The translations under genes and the position numbers were made by a program. Below, one piece after another: positions 50,079-59,583 of a DNA stretch of 64,000 nucleotides (its first letter is position 1; every line of letters begins with the position of its first letter). Source of the stretch: Tetramitus jugosus (Eukaryota; Heterolobosea; Eutetramitea; Acrasida; Vahlkampfiidae). The stretch covers positions 124,001 through 188,000 of the forward strand of contig OW569353.1 in NCBI GenBank assembly GCA_937625935.1, given 5' to 3'. The notes under the pieces were generated by a model. That model worked only from the letters and a program-made list of their open reading frames with translations, was not told where the DNA came from and did not search any database.

Positions 50079-52352
50079 CTATTCGTTCTTGCGAGACAAC
50101 TTGGTTGTTTCTGCTGGCACCTCACCAGCACCTTCTCTTTCTCGTTTCTTTCGTTCTACGTGATCTCCATTGTGCCTCTGATAACTGTAGTTCCTGAGAA
50201 TTATTTCAGGGATGGATTTCAAACTTTCTCCAAATCGTTCTTCATCGTTCAAAGTCATTAAGGCTTGGTAATTAATATCTCCAACTAAAGCTTTCACACC
50301 ATCACCTGATAAGAACAGTACTTCCATGTTGCTCGGTACAATGAGCTGGGGTTCTAGGGCAGTGCAGATCGTCAATTCCTTGTCGTACTCTCCTTCGGTC
50401 AAATGAAGGGCAGAACAACTCCTAATAGCACATTGCTTTGTAATGGCGTTGAGCAGCTGGTTTCCGAAGCCAAAACATACGAACGATAAACTTATCTTCA
50501 ACTTTTCCGAAGACTTCCCTTTGGGGAGCAACATTGAAACATCATTAATTTGCTCTTGAACAACACTCCATGTCACATCATTCCTCTTGTGATACTTGAA
50601 TTGGAACACCAGCAAGAAATTACTTCGAATATTCAAGTACAGATCACCTCCAATACTCTTGGGAGCCGGCTTGAGAAACATACACTCAGTTACGTTGAAT
50701 GACTTCTTATCGATTATTGATTTGAAGGACGTCCAACAAGGCTTTAGAGTACGAGACCATGGATCTTTTCTCAACGGACCTAATATATCCTTGGTAATGC
50801 TCTTGAGTGAAGAACTCTTACTGAAGCCTGGGATATGTTGGATGATATACCCTTCATTATCTGTTGGTACCAAACGAGCAGCTTCATTTGCAAAAAAACA
50901 ATCCTTGAAGATTCCATCACACAGTCCTTTGAATTCAGTTGTCACAGAAGAAATCTGCATGTGAGTAGCTACGCAATGAAACACCAGTTCCTGGAGTAAT
51001 TCTCCCTTGTCTGTGATGTCTTTCCTCAGGTGGTTGCTCAGCACAATGAGCGGTGCGTCTATTCTGTCCTTGAGATACATTGAGAAATATCTGGGTAGAG
51101 ATAACTTCATCAATGGAGAATCTTTCTTGTAGTTTTCATGGACAAAATTAAGAGATGATATTAGTTCCATTATGGGATATGCGAAGTTTGACTCTGGAAT
51201 GACGATCTTGAGTTCCGGATCCAAGGGTAAACCTAAAATTGCGATCAGAAGCAATTTAGACACCAATGAATTCATCCACTCACTTGCTGCTGTTGGTACC
51301 ATTAGGTCAAGACCAATTTGTCGATTGTAACCTTCTTGTTCAAAAAATTTGATCAAGGATGTCTTCCCATCGAATTTACCTTCGTTCTCGGGCTTGAGCA
51401 GACCTAGTAAAGCAAGGGACACGTTACTAACAATTCTTGGAATACCAGAGGAGTAAGAATCGCAATGGGTAAAAAAATCGGTTACCACGGTGGTATCGTA
51501 CCCACATAGGTATTGCAAGATGTCGAACGATGTGATGAAAAAGCTGTCATGTGGGATTTTCACCTTAGTCAATTTGAAACTTGTCTTGACATGATCAGGA
51601 GTCAACCCGGGTAAAATAACAGGAAGATAGCCAGTTGGTGAATGTCCGTCACCCTTTCCAATCAATGGAAGTAAAGAACTCCTTCCTGCAATGATTGTAA
51701 ATATTCTATCATATTCCATAGATATCGAAATATATCTCCAGAGGGACAACAATCTCTGATAGTCGTTTGTACCTCTCATATCTCCAAAAGTTACATGTCT
51801 ATTGTCAATTGAATTAATAAAATCAATCTCATCAAACAATAGTAGTAGGTTCAACTTTTTGGTTTTGCAGTGATCTTGAACGGCAGAGAACAATGATTTC
51901 AAAGTGCGAACATCATAGGCTTCAAAATGCTTCAAGATACTCTCTCGCAACAGTTCAATTCTTCGATCTGAAACACTCCCAAATGCTGATACAACACTGT
52001 TCCACAATACTTGCTCTAGTGAGCCATAGCTATTAAGCCCTATGTTACGTAAATCCACTGGAATAAACACGGATGCTTTCAATCGTTCTAGTGGTTCCCA
52101 ATCATAGATAGTGGTAGTGGTTTCAAAGAAGTTAATACTCCTCAAAACAGGGACTAAATTTTCAACAATAGACGTTTTCCCAACTCCATAGGTTTGTCCC
52201 AATCCGGGTAATACCTTGTTACTCAAAGATGCTTCTGTACAGTTAAAAAGGAGTGTATCCAAGTAAATTTGGAGCCAAAAATTTTGGTTTCTCTGCAACA
52301 ATTTCAATTTTCTTGAAGCAACACAAAAACAACAAACGGCAGCAATGAACAA
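50079..52352 (-). CDS. NTPase plus restriction-endonuclease-like protein, crinkler/RHS type, 5'-truncated
   Basis: The frame is open for 757 codons but its only start is a TTG at 52352, inside the first codons of the divergent gene; no Met precedes residue about 190. The P-loop GLGQTYGVGKTS lies at residues 50-61 and Walker B LLLLFDEIDF near 171. A winged-helix-like middle region follows. Near 567-590 LYLNIRSNFLLVFQFKYHKR fits the D...Q-x-K face of a PD-(D/E)XK fold. This NTPase-plus-REase layout is known for oomycete crinklers and kinetoplastid RHS proteins. An acceptor-like TTGTTGCAG at about 52297 hints that an upstream exon has been lost. The lost start makes it probably a pseudogene or truncated copy, though the frame is intact. 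It adjoins the retroelement-laden block. Confidence 0.65.
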   Translation of the reverse strand: MFIAAVCCFCVASRKLKLLQRNQNFWLQIYLDTLLFNCTEASLSNKVLPGLGQTYGVGKTSIVENLVPVLRSINFFETTTTIYDWEPLERLKASVFIPVDLRNIGLNSYGSLEQVLWNSVVSAFGSVSDRRIELLRESILKHFEAYDVRTLKSLFSAVQDHCKTKKLNLLLLFDEIDFINSIDNRHVTFGDMRGTNDYQRLLSLWRYISISMEYDRIFTIIAGRSSLLPLIGKGDGHSPTGYLPVILPGLTPDHVKTSFKLTKVKIPHDSFFITSFDILQYLCGYDTTVVTDFFTHCDSYSSGIPRIVSNVSLALLGLLKPENEGKFDGKTSLIKFFEQEGYNRQIGLDLMVPTAASEWMNSLVSKLLLIAILGLPLDPELKIVIPESNFAYPIMELISSLNFVHENYKKDSPLMKLSLPRYFSMYLKDRIDAPLIVLSNHLRKDITDKGELLQELVFHCVATHMQISSVTTEFKGLCDGIFKDCFFANEAARLVPTDNEGYIIQHIPGFSKSSSLKSITKDILGPLRKDPWSRTLKPCWTSFKSIIDKKSFNVTECMFLKPAPKSIGGDLYLNIRSNFLLVFQFKYHKRNDVTWSVVQEQINDVSMLLPKGKSSEKLKISLSFVCFGFGNQLLNAITKQCAIRSCSALHLTEGEYDKELTICTALEPQLIVPSNMEVLFLSGDGVKALVGDINYQALMTLNDEERFGESLKSIPEIILRNYSYQRHNGDHVERKKREREGAGEVPAETTKLSRKNE

Positions 52353-53811
52353 ACGAGAACGTCAAGAAAAAAGCACAAACGAATCAACAAGCAAGCGTAA
52401 GAAGATCAACCAAAGCGATTCGCCAAACAAAAATGAAATGATTGATATTTGTTCACAAGTTTGCAGAGACGTGTGGTCAGCAATCATTGAGTTTTGTGCC
52501 ACTCCTGAATGGTTGCAATTGAGTTACACTTGCAAAGGAATCAATCAATTCAAATTCAATCGATTGCTCATGTCCAACAAGGTGAGAACACTAAAACAAG
52601 CTTTGAAAGAAGAAGAGATTGAACACTTCTTTCGATTGGCAAGAGGAACATTGTTCAATGTTCACTTAAACAAGAATAATTGTGTGGAGGATGATCATTT
52701 TCTACTGTTGGAAGGAATTCACACACTCAATATGAGTCATTGTTTTCAAATCTCAGAACGAGCTTTTTGTTACTTGACTGGTATTCACAAGCTTGATATG
52801 AGTCATTGTAAGTACATTACAGACGAAGCATTCCCTCATTTGGCTGGTATTCATACACTCAATATGAGTCATTGCAAGAGAATTACAAACGAATCATTTC
52901 CACATTTAGCAGGCATTCACACACTCAATATGAGCTATTGCAAGCAAATCACAGATAATGCATTTTCTCATTTGACTGGTATTCACACACTTAACATAAG
53001 CCGTTGCGAGAGAATTACAGACGAAGCAATTCCACATTTAGCTGGTATTCACACACTCAATATCAGTGGTTGCAATCAAATCACTGACAATTCATTTTAT
53101 CATTTGAGTGGAATATATGCGCTCACGATAAGTCCGTGTAACCAAGTTACAAACAAAGCATTCCCATATTTGACTGGAATTCACACACTCGCTATGAGTT
53201 GTTGCAATCAAATCACAGACGACATATTTCCTTATTTGGCTGGTATTCACACACTCAATATCAGTGGTTGTGAGCAAATCACAGACGATGCATTTCATCA
53301 TTTGACTGGCATTCACACACTCAATATAAGTAATTGTAGCCAAATTACAGACAAAGCATTCCCTCATTTGGTTGGTATTCACACACTCCGTATGAATTGT
53401 TGCAGGCAAGTCACAGATAGTGCATTTTCGTATCTGACTGGTATCCACACCCTCTCCATGAATAGCTGCAATCAAATCACAGACAAAGCATTCCCATATT
53501 TGACTGGTATTCACACACTCAATATGAATTGTTGCAACCAAATCACTGATAGTGCATTTGCTCATTTGGTTGGCATTCACACACTCAACATGAGTCATTG
53601 CAAGCAAATCACAGACAATGCGTTTTATCATTTGGCTGGCATTCACACACTCAATATGAGTTTTTGCAAGAAACTAACAGATCAAGCCTTCTCTCATTTG
53701 GTTGGCATTCATACACTCGATATGAATGGGTGCTATCAAGATTCAATCACAGAGAAGTCGCTAGTTTATTTGAAGGGCATCCACATACTCGCTCATGGCT
53801 ATGCCTACTAG
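52345..53811 (+). CDS. F-box protein with 16-17 leucine-rich tandem repeats
   Basis: The protein has 488 residues from ATG 52345. Residues about 35-75 are F-box-like (DICSQVCRDVWSAIIEF, then LSYTCKGINQFKF). From about 124 the sequence is a 22-residue repeat with consensus F-x-HL-x-GIHTLNMS-x-C-x-QITD-x-A, 16 full copies and one partial. The repeat is of leucine-rich type, expected to make a curved solenoid that binds a ubiquitination target. One unit (near the end, GCYQDSITEKS) has two extra residues. The start codon overlaps the divergent NTPase frame by 8 bp. High DNA identity between units implies recent copying. Confidence 0.85.
   Translation: MNKRERQEKSTNESTSKRKKINQSDSPNKNEMIDICSQVCRDVWSAIIEFCATPEWLQLSYTCKGINQFKFNRLLMSNKVRTLKQALKEEEIEHFFRLARGTLFNVHLNKNNCVEDDHFLLLEGIHTLNMSHCFQISERAFCYLTGIHKLDMSHCKYITDEAFPHLAGIHTLNMSHCKRITNESFPHLAGIHTLNMSYCKQITDNAFSHLTGIHTLNISRCERITDEAIPHLAGIHTLNISGCNQITDNSFYHLSGIYALTISPCNQVTNKAFPYLTGIHTLAMSCCNQITDDIFPYLAGIHTLNISGCEQITDDAFHHLTGIHTLNISNCSQITDKAFPHLVGIHTLRMNCCRQVTDSAFSYLTGIHTLSMNSCNQITDKAFPYLTGIHTLNMNCCNQITDSAFAHLVGIHTLNMSHCKQITDNAFYHLAGIHTLNMSFCKKLTDQAFSHLVGIHTLDMNGCYQDSITEKSLVYLKGIHILAHGYAY
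52702..53790 (+). repeat. 66-bp tandem repeat array encoding the LRR units
   Basis: GGTATTCACACACTCAATAT-type DNA recurs every 66 bp, for example GGA at 52714 and GGT at 52780. Third positions are mostly conserved too, so the copies are young or gene-converted rather than merely protein-constrained. Confidence 0.85.
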
Positions 53812-54355
53812 TATACGAACATAACTCGAATCATGATCCATTCAGGATAGAATTGTGAATGATTTACCCCACATCAACCTCAAGATGGTCCCGCACAACG
53901 CACTCTAGCTCTGATGCAACTGCGAGTACACAAGTGAGATTGATCGATCCTGCGAACAAAGCTTGAAATTGCGGGTTTATCAGTGTACTGTTCATTGGTA
54001 TCATATCATGACTGGTCTCTGAGGTCATCTGAACAAGCTCTCGGGGTGGCTTACATCGGAAAAGCTCACTGACTGATTTAAAGATTCTTAGTCGTTTACT
54101 TCTCTTGTAGATCTGCAGTGCGTTGAGATCACCGATGTTTCACTCATGTTCCCAGGTTCTGTCTCCCACATACTGTATCTCACTCCGCATTGGTAACATT
54201 AGTTTGTCCAATTTTCCTTTCATCTTCGAGCATCTTTCTGGCATTATAATGGCGATGAGAATGGCGATGAGTTAGTGTTGAGAAAGGAGACTACTCGAGA
54301 ACCCTCAGTAATGCAGTCTTTTTTTTTGTGACAAAAAATTGCCCAAAACCATAGC
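53812..54355. other. Gene-free spacer
   Basis: About 540 bases between two plus-strand F-box genes. No gene supported; a short GGCGATGAGAATGGCGATGAG duplication lies near 54250. Confidence 0.35.
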
Positions 54356-55129
54356 ATGAAGAGGAAACAGCACAACGAGTCACCAGGAGAGACCTTCCAC
54401 AAAAAGATCAAGTCCAATGAAACATTGAGTACAAACTACTGTTGTTTGAGTGATGATGTTTTATCTAACATGTTCAGCTTTTGTGATGCGACAGATCTGT
54501 GTCACCATATTGCCCTTGTCTGCCACAAATGGAACCATAGTCAATACCAAGCTTGGAAAGAATTGTACAAGAGCAAGTACGGACCAAATCTACCTGTTGG
54601 TTTCTCAAGTACAGATCAGATTGATCCAGAGTTGCAGGTCAGTCAGGAACAAGCCTACAAGTTCTTTTATCGAGTGAAATCTCAATACAGGAAGAATTTG
54701 TACGTATCTGAGTCAACGAGATATGGTATGTCTGATTTCCCGGACAAGGAAAGCGAGAGTTCATGGTTTGTCAAGCAAGTACTCTCCTCAGGTTTGCGTT
54801 ACTCAATTGATGGAGAACCATTTTGGCCCGATCTGGCATGCATGCTCGGTGAGGAGGAAGATTCAGTTGATGATCATGAATTCACCCAAATGACAGTTGT
54901 GGACCGATTAACTCACCTCAAGTACTATGTGTATACGTATGAACTGGGAAATAGTGTTTATGGAGCTGCCTTCTTGGGAAAGGCCACGGATGATACGGTG
55001 AGTGTTATGAGCGATGCAGGTTTTTATGAATGTGACCAGCCGAATAAGCATCAAGACGACCTCCAGTTGAGAAATGCACTGAATCGTATTTTATCACCTC
55101 TGGCTTATGCAGATGAAGAGGCACTCTAA
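54356..55129 (+). CDS. F-box protein
   Basis: The protein has 257 residues from ATG 54356. After a basic N-terminus, residues about 25-75 match an F-box: CLSDDVLSNMFSFCDATDLC, then ALVCHKWNHSQYQ and WKELYKSKYG. The remaining 180 residues (FFYRVKSQYRKNLYVSES; HLKYYVYTYELGNSVYGAA) do not match a domain I know, and probably recognise the target. It should join a Skp1-cullin ligase. This is the fourth F-box gene in the window. Confidence 0.72.
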   Translation: MKRKQHNESPGETFHKKIKSNETLSTNYCCLSDDVLSNMFSFCDATDLCHHIALVCHKWNHSQYQAWKELYKSKYGPNLPVGFSSTDQIDPELQVSQEQAYKFFYRVKSQYRKNLYVSESTRYGMSDFPDKESESSWFVKQVLSSGLRYSIDGEPFWPDLACMLGEEEDSVDDHEFTQMTVVDRLTHLKYYVYTYELGNSVYGAAFLGKATDDTVSVMSDAGFYECDQPNKHQDDLQLRNALNRILSPLAYADEEAL

Positions 55130-55449
55130 TGGGCTGTGACATGACTAGAATCCTTGACCCAGCATTCGTGCAAGATCTGCGTTGCGAATAAACCTCATTT
55201 TCTGGATAACTCTCTGTAAACCGTCATCGAACAAAACACTCTGATCATTGACAAGGCATTATTGTTAGATATATGGTCCCATGTGGTACAGTTTTGTGAC
55301 TGTTCCCTCCCTTGAGTGGCATTCATACGTTGATATTGGTATTCAGTCTTTGTCCTTTCATTATTGCTCAAATTTCTGAAGACATCCACAAGAGATATGA
55401 GACAAAAGAAACCCAATCTTAGATGAACGATAATTGTTTACTCAAACTG
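55130..55449. other. Convergent intergenic spacer
   Basis: 320 bases between converging stop codons. No gene seen. Confidence 0.35.
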
Positions 55450-57549
55450 TTAAATTGATAAGCATACTTCAGCTGTTGCCAAAGAAGCTTCTCCCTTTGA
55501 TTCGACAGGTAGTTCTTTTCCGCTCCTAATACATGGTATATACTGAACCAGCCCCACAACTTTCAATTTGATCAACCGAGTCGCGTTGAGTATTGGTGTG
55601 AATCTTCGAGTGAGAAAGGCATACATCTTGTCTATTGCTCCTCGAGGTAGTTTTAATCTCTTAGTTTGTGTTCTCTCTGGAGGTACGAAATCGGGAACCT
55701 CCACCAGCTCGTTGTCGAAGTAAAAGAGTTGCTCCCTGGTGAACAAGAGAACCATCACTAACTTTCTCACCGGTATCAACATTAAGATCAGCAATGGGAA
55801 AATAATCGCAGCAGGAGTCCACGTAATTGCATAAATGATTGCCCAACACATGAATTGTATTAGAGTGTAAACCACGGTATGGAATAAAGGTATCTTTCGT
55901 ATGAATTCGTGTCTGATATCCTTGTAGAACATGGGATGAGTGAACCATAGTTTAATCCGATCGACAAACTGATTTCCATCGAAACCTGTGACACCCATGA
56001 ACAAGAATAATCCTGTCATCACTCCCTGAGGAATCAATTTCAGAGCCTTTTGGCCAACCATTGCTACGACTCCTATCAGTAAAGCATGAACAAAACCACC
56101 AATTCTATTCTCTCGGACACCAACAATCTCCTCCCTTAACTTTCCATCTTTCTCTTCTATTTGTTGTATTCTAGTGACACTTGCGATATGAAGAGGTGCT
56201 TGAGGAATGAGTCCATTGGTCACTGGAATTCCAATGATACTACAAACTGCGATGTTCACTCCGATGATTAAAAAATCCCAATGATAAGCAGTTCCTTTCT
56301 TCAATTTAAACTCCTTTTTCTGTGACAACAATGAACTCACATTGTGGTCAAAGAAGAATAAGGCAGTTAAGATAAGCGCGGGGATCAACGCAGCAAAGAA
56401 TGCCCAAATTGGTAAACCATCATATCTGATGACCCATTGTCCATTACGCGCTGGATCAGTTGGTGTAAACTTGGTCGGTATATCGAGGAATGGTGTGCTA
56501 ATCTTGTTTAACTTTGGCAGGTACGCAATGCACGTAAATATTCCGATACTGATAGGAACTGCCAAATCAGCCATAGTTTTACACACGATTCTAGGAAAAT
56601 AAATCCAAGATCTGGCATAGTGAAAACAATAAGCGAGATAGAAAGAGCCAAAAGCAATGAGGAGAGAGAAGAGAGCACCTTCAATCGACTCGCCCTGGAA
56701 AAAGGCCACAAGTTGCTCGAATGCACTCACAATATAGATGATCGCGATCAAGGCACTGAATATTTCTGTTGTAAATCGTGTTACGTACTTGACTAACGTC
56801 GTAGCATTAAAGACCGCAAGCAAGATGTGCATGAAGGCAGATTCAAATCCAATAATGCAAAGCCATGGAACAAATGGAATGTTGAATCGTTTAGACAAAT
56901 CATAAACTGTCGTAGAAAAGATAACCACAGGTCCAGTTACTCCAACAATAACCATTGGTTGACCAGCAGTCAATGCAAATCCCATTCCACAAACCGCAGT
57001 GGCAAACAACACTTCAGTTACGCCTAGTTCGGAGTTTGTTTTGGTACTTAACAAGGAACCAAAGGACAAAGCAGGAGCAATCGACGTGAAAAACATGAAA
57101 ACGATTGATGCAATAATCTTGGGATGAATACCATCGATCAAATCAGACAAGTACCAGGGCAATCGTCTCCGAACATCCCTATAAATTCCACTTCCAGGTA
57201 TAAAACAGCCTCTTCTCTTCTTGGGTTCATTCGGAGGCTCTCCTCTCTCATCATGCCTCTTCTTGTCCTCCTCTGCGGCAAGTTCGCATTCTTCCTTGGA
57301 TGACGGTACAGTTGCTTCATCACTCCCATCATCTCCTTCTTCATCCTCTTGCAATTGAATATTGATGTCTTGTGTCTCATGAATCACCGTGGCTGGCGAA
57401 TCAACAAGGATATCTGGACCAACGGAGATGGTACTCACTTGGTTCTCTGCATAGGTCAAGTAACTCTCTTGCAATGCCAAATCATCTCCAGCCATGTGTT
57501 TCGCTTCGTGACGATGAGTGATACCAGACTGAACCTCGCTTGATTCCAT
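55450..57549 (-). CDS. SLC4-family anion/bicarbonate or borate transporter
   Basis: The protein has 699 residues from ATG 57549. Residues 1-125 are acidic and cytosolic. From about 130 there are 12-14 hydrophobic segments. Family blocks: PGSGIYRDVRRRLPWYLSD at the entry, FALTAGQPMVIVGVTGPVVI, then FFFDHNVSSLLSQKKEFKLK and GTAYHWDFLIIG, LFLFMGVTG near 530. These match SLC4/BOR1-type exchangers, which move bicarbonate, chloride or borate. The protein lacks the large N-terminal cytoplasmic domain of animal band 3, as BOR1 does, so borate or bicarbonate are both possible. It probably sits in the plasma membrane or contractile vacuole. Confidence 0.9.
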   Translation of the reverse strand: MESSEVQSGITHRHEAKHMAGDDLALQESYLTYAENQVSTISVGPDILVDSPATVIHETQDINIQLQEDEEGDDGSDEATVPSSKEECELAAEEDKKRHDERGEPPNEPKKRRGCFIPGSGIYRDVRRRLPWYLSDLIDGIHPKIIASIVFMFFTSIAPALSFGSLLSTKTNSELGVTEVLFATAVCGMGFALTAGQPMVIVGVTGPVVIFSTTVYDLSKRFNIPFVPWLCIIGFESAFMHILLAVFNATTLVKYVTRFTTEIFSALIAIIYIVSAFEQLVAFFQGESIEGALFSLLIAFGSFYLAYCFHYARSWIYFPRIVCKTMADLAVPISIGIFTCIAYLPKLNKISTPFLDIPTKFTPTDPARNGQWVIRYDGLPIWAFFAALIPALILTALFFFDHNVSSLLSQKKEFKLKKGTAYHWDFLIIGVNIAVCSIIGIPVTNGLIPQAPLHIASVTRIQQIEEKDGKLREEIVGVRENRIGGFVHALLIGVVAMVGQKALKLIPQGVMTGLFLFMGVTGFDGNQFVDRIKLWFTHPMFYKDIRHEFIRKIPLFHTVVYTLIQFMCWAIIYAITWTPAAIIFPLLILMLIPVRKLVMVLLFTREQLFYFDNELVEVPDFVPPERTQTKRLKLPRGAIDKMYAFLTRRFTPILNATRLIKLKVVGLVQYIPCIRSGKELPVESKGEASLATAEVCLSI

Positions 57550-57785
57550 TTGAATGTGTTATCGATGCATCCTTCAAACACCATCTTCTTCAACCACCTC
57601 TTGAGTTGCGAGGTTCGAGATTTCGGATGCCAATCGGAAACAGAATCGATAAACAAACACCGATCGCGACAGTTTTTGGGCATTTTTTGCAAGTCCGATA
57701 GCTAAAATCCCGATCACTTCCAGAATTCAAGCGAACAAAAAAACTTCAAACCACCAGCTGCCGATACAAAACAAAAATATTGTTC

Positions 57786-59500
57786 ATGAATACGCACTTT
57801 GCCTCACTCCCACGCTTCACCTTCTCCCACCAAACCCACCATCACTACCATCACCATCACAACAAACAAAGACGTTTCGATCCCCACACTGGTCAACTCC
57901 TCACCACCAACACTCCTCCATCTCACCATCATCGTCATCATCATCACCAACAACAATCACAACCACAATCAAAAGCTAACCATGTTTTTCCAACAGTCAC
58001 CAATGTGAATCACATGTGTCAACAACTCATCATACCATTGACTCTGCTTGGCCCTCACATTAGAATCGCAGGTGAAGCCAAAATCATTTGCCAATGTCGA
58101 ATCCTTGCACAAAAAATTCAACAGGCATGGTCACTGCTCGTTCATTCATTGTACACGTTGCACGTTCCACTTGTTCCTTCCTTTCAACAACAACAACTAC
58201 AACAACAACCATACTTGAACAACAATAATGGTAGTAGTGGGAGTGGGAGTGGTGGTGCATCATCATCAGTTCTCACTCAAGAACAATTGTTCTTTCAATA
58301 TAGTTGTTCCATTTTGATTCAAATGTCTCAACAACAACAACAACAACAACCATTATCATGTACAAGTAATCATCATCATCATCATCATCACTCTCAAAGT
58401 GTACCACTATCACCACTATTATCATCACCATCATCAACTACTACAACAACAATAAGAGACAATGTAAATACGAATGAACAAACTTTAGAAGCATCACCAC
58501 CACCATCACCACACAATGAAATGTCAAGTGATGAATGGGAAGCACTGTTGGATTTGAGTGCACTCAATCCACTGTTGACAACAGTGCAGACTGAACATGA
58601 ATTATCAGTGCGCAGACTACTCTTCAAATGTAGTCACTGGTTGCCTGCCGCAATCGAGATCAATTGAGGAATTTTGCAGATTTGAATGCGAGTTTGGCCA
58701 ATGATTTTGAATTGCAAGGAGGTGATCGATTGGCCAAACAAAAGAGAATATTGTCCAATGTGGAATCGGCTCTCGTCGCTCGAATCGATTACTTGTTGAA
58801 TGGTTGTACTAGTAGTGATCGGAACAAGAATGAAAATTTGTTGTTTCAGTCGTGGGATGAACTGTTTGAGATTGCATTGGATGAAAACACGAGCAACGGT
58901 AATAACAAGGATAGGAATAGTGGTAATGATCAATTGAATATTGATAAGGAGAAGAATGACAATGTACATGATGCAAATGTGGAAGAATTGAATGAGCGAC
59001 GCGAGGATGACGATACACCACGGGTGGAGAAAGTGATGAATAACGGTGATGTTGCTGCCACTGATGTGAATAACAAGAGTATTGACTTTGATGATCATGA
59101 CGAGGACGATAATGTCACTGATGGGAATCATGGAAGGGAGACTGATGCGATTACGGACCCAAATACTAATCAATCCATTAGTCCCATCGACTATATCAAT
59201 GGAGGAAGTGACAATGCAAGCGTATTGAGCTCTGATGAAGTTCGTGCAGCTAATGAGATTTGCGTTCGTGACGATTTAACTTTTACTCATGACAGTTTTA
59301 TAGACGGATTCAATACACAGAATACAAACAACGAATACAACCGGAAACGAAAAATTGCAGAGGTGAACAACAACATTGCAAGGAGAACGACACATGACGA
59401 AGACTTTGATGAATTGATGGATTGTCACTCGGATGGAGATGATCAGGTAGAAGATGAACTTTCGACTCAAGTGCACAAGCAACAACGACTGCAACAATAA
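57786..59500 (+). CDS. Unknown low-complexity protein; two frames joined by a short intron or frameshift
   Basis: Frame one runs from ATG 57786 to a stop at 58667. It has poly-His, poly-Gln and Asn/Gly runs with an ordered core (CQQLIIPLTLLGPHIRIAG; LAQKIQQAWSLLVHSL). Frame two (58664-59500) has no early Met, starts NFADLNASLANDFELQ and continues into an Asp/Asn-rich acidic tail with RKRKIAE. So the second half must be reached from the first. A 50-nt intron 58630-58679 (GTAGTC...TTGCAG) would give FKYLNASLANDF and 554 residues, but its donor is atypical and it is shorter than other introns here. A frameshift is the alternative. No family recognised. Confidence 0.55.
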
Positions 59501-59583
59501 ATTTTGCTTTCCACAATGATTCTGGCAACTATTGTAATTTTTAATCTACATTGTATATGTACAACTATAACTTAGTGTCGCGA

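Noticed and set aside
53092-53646. 184-codon minus-strand frame inside the LRR gene
   Set aside because: It is the mirror of the 66-bp repeat array and repeats with the same period; no independent start context.
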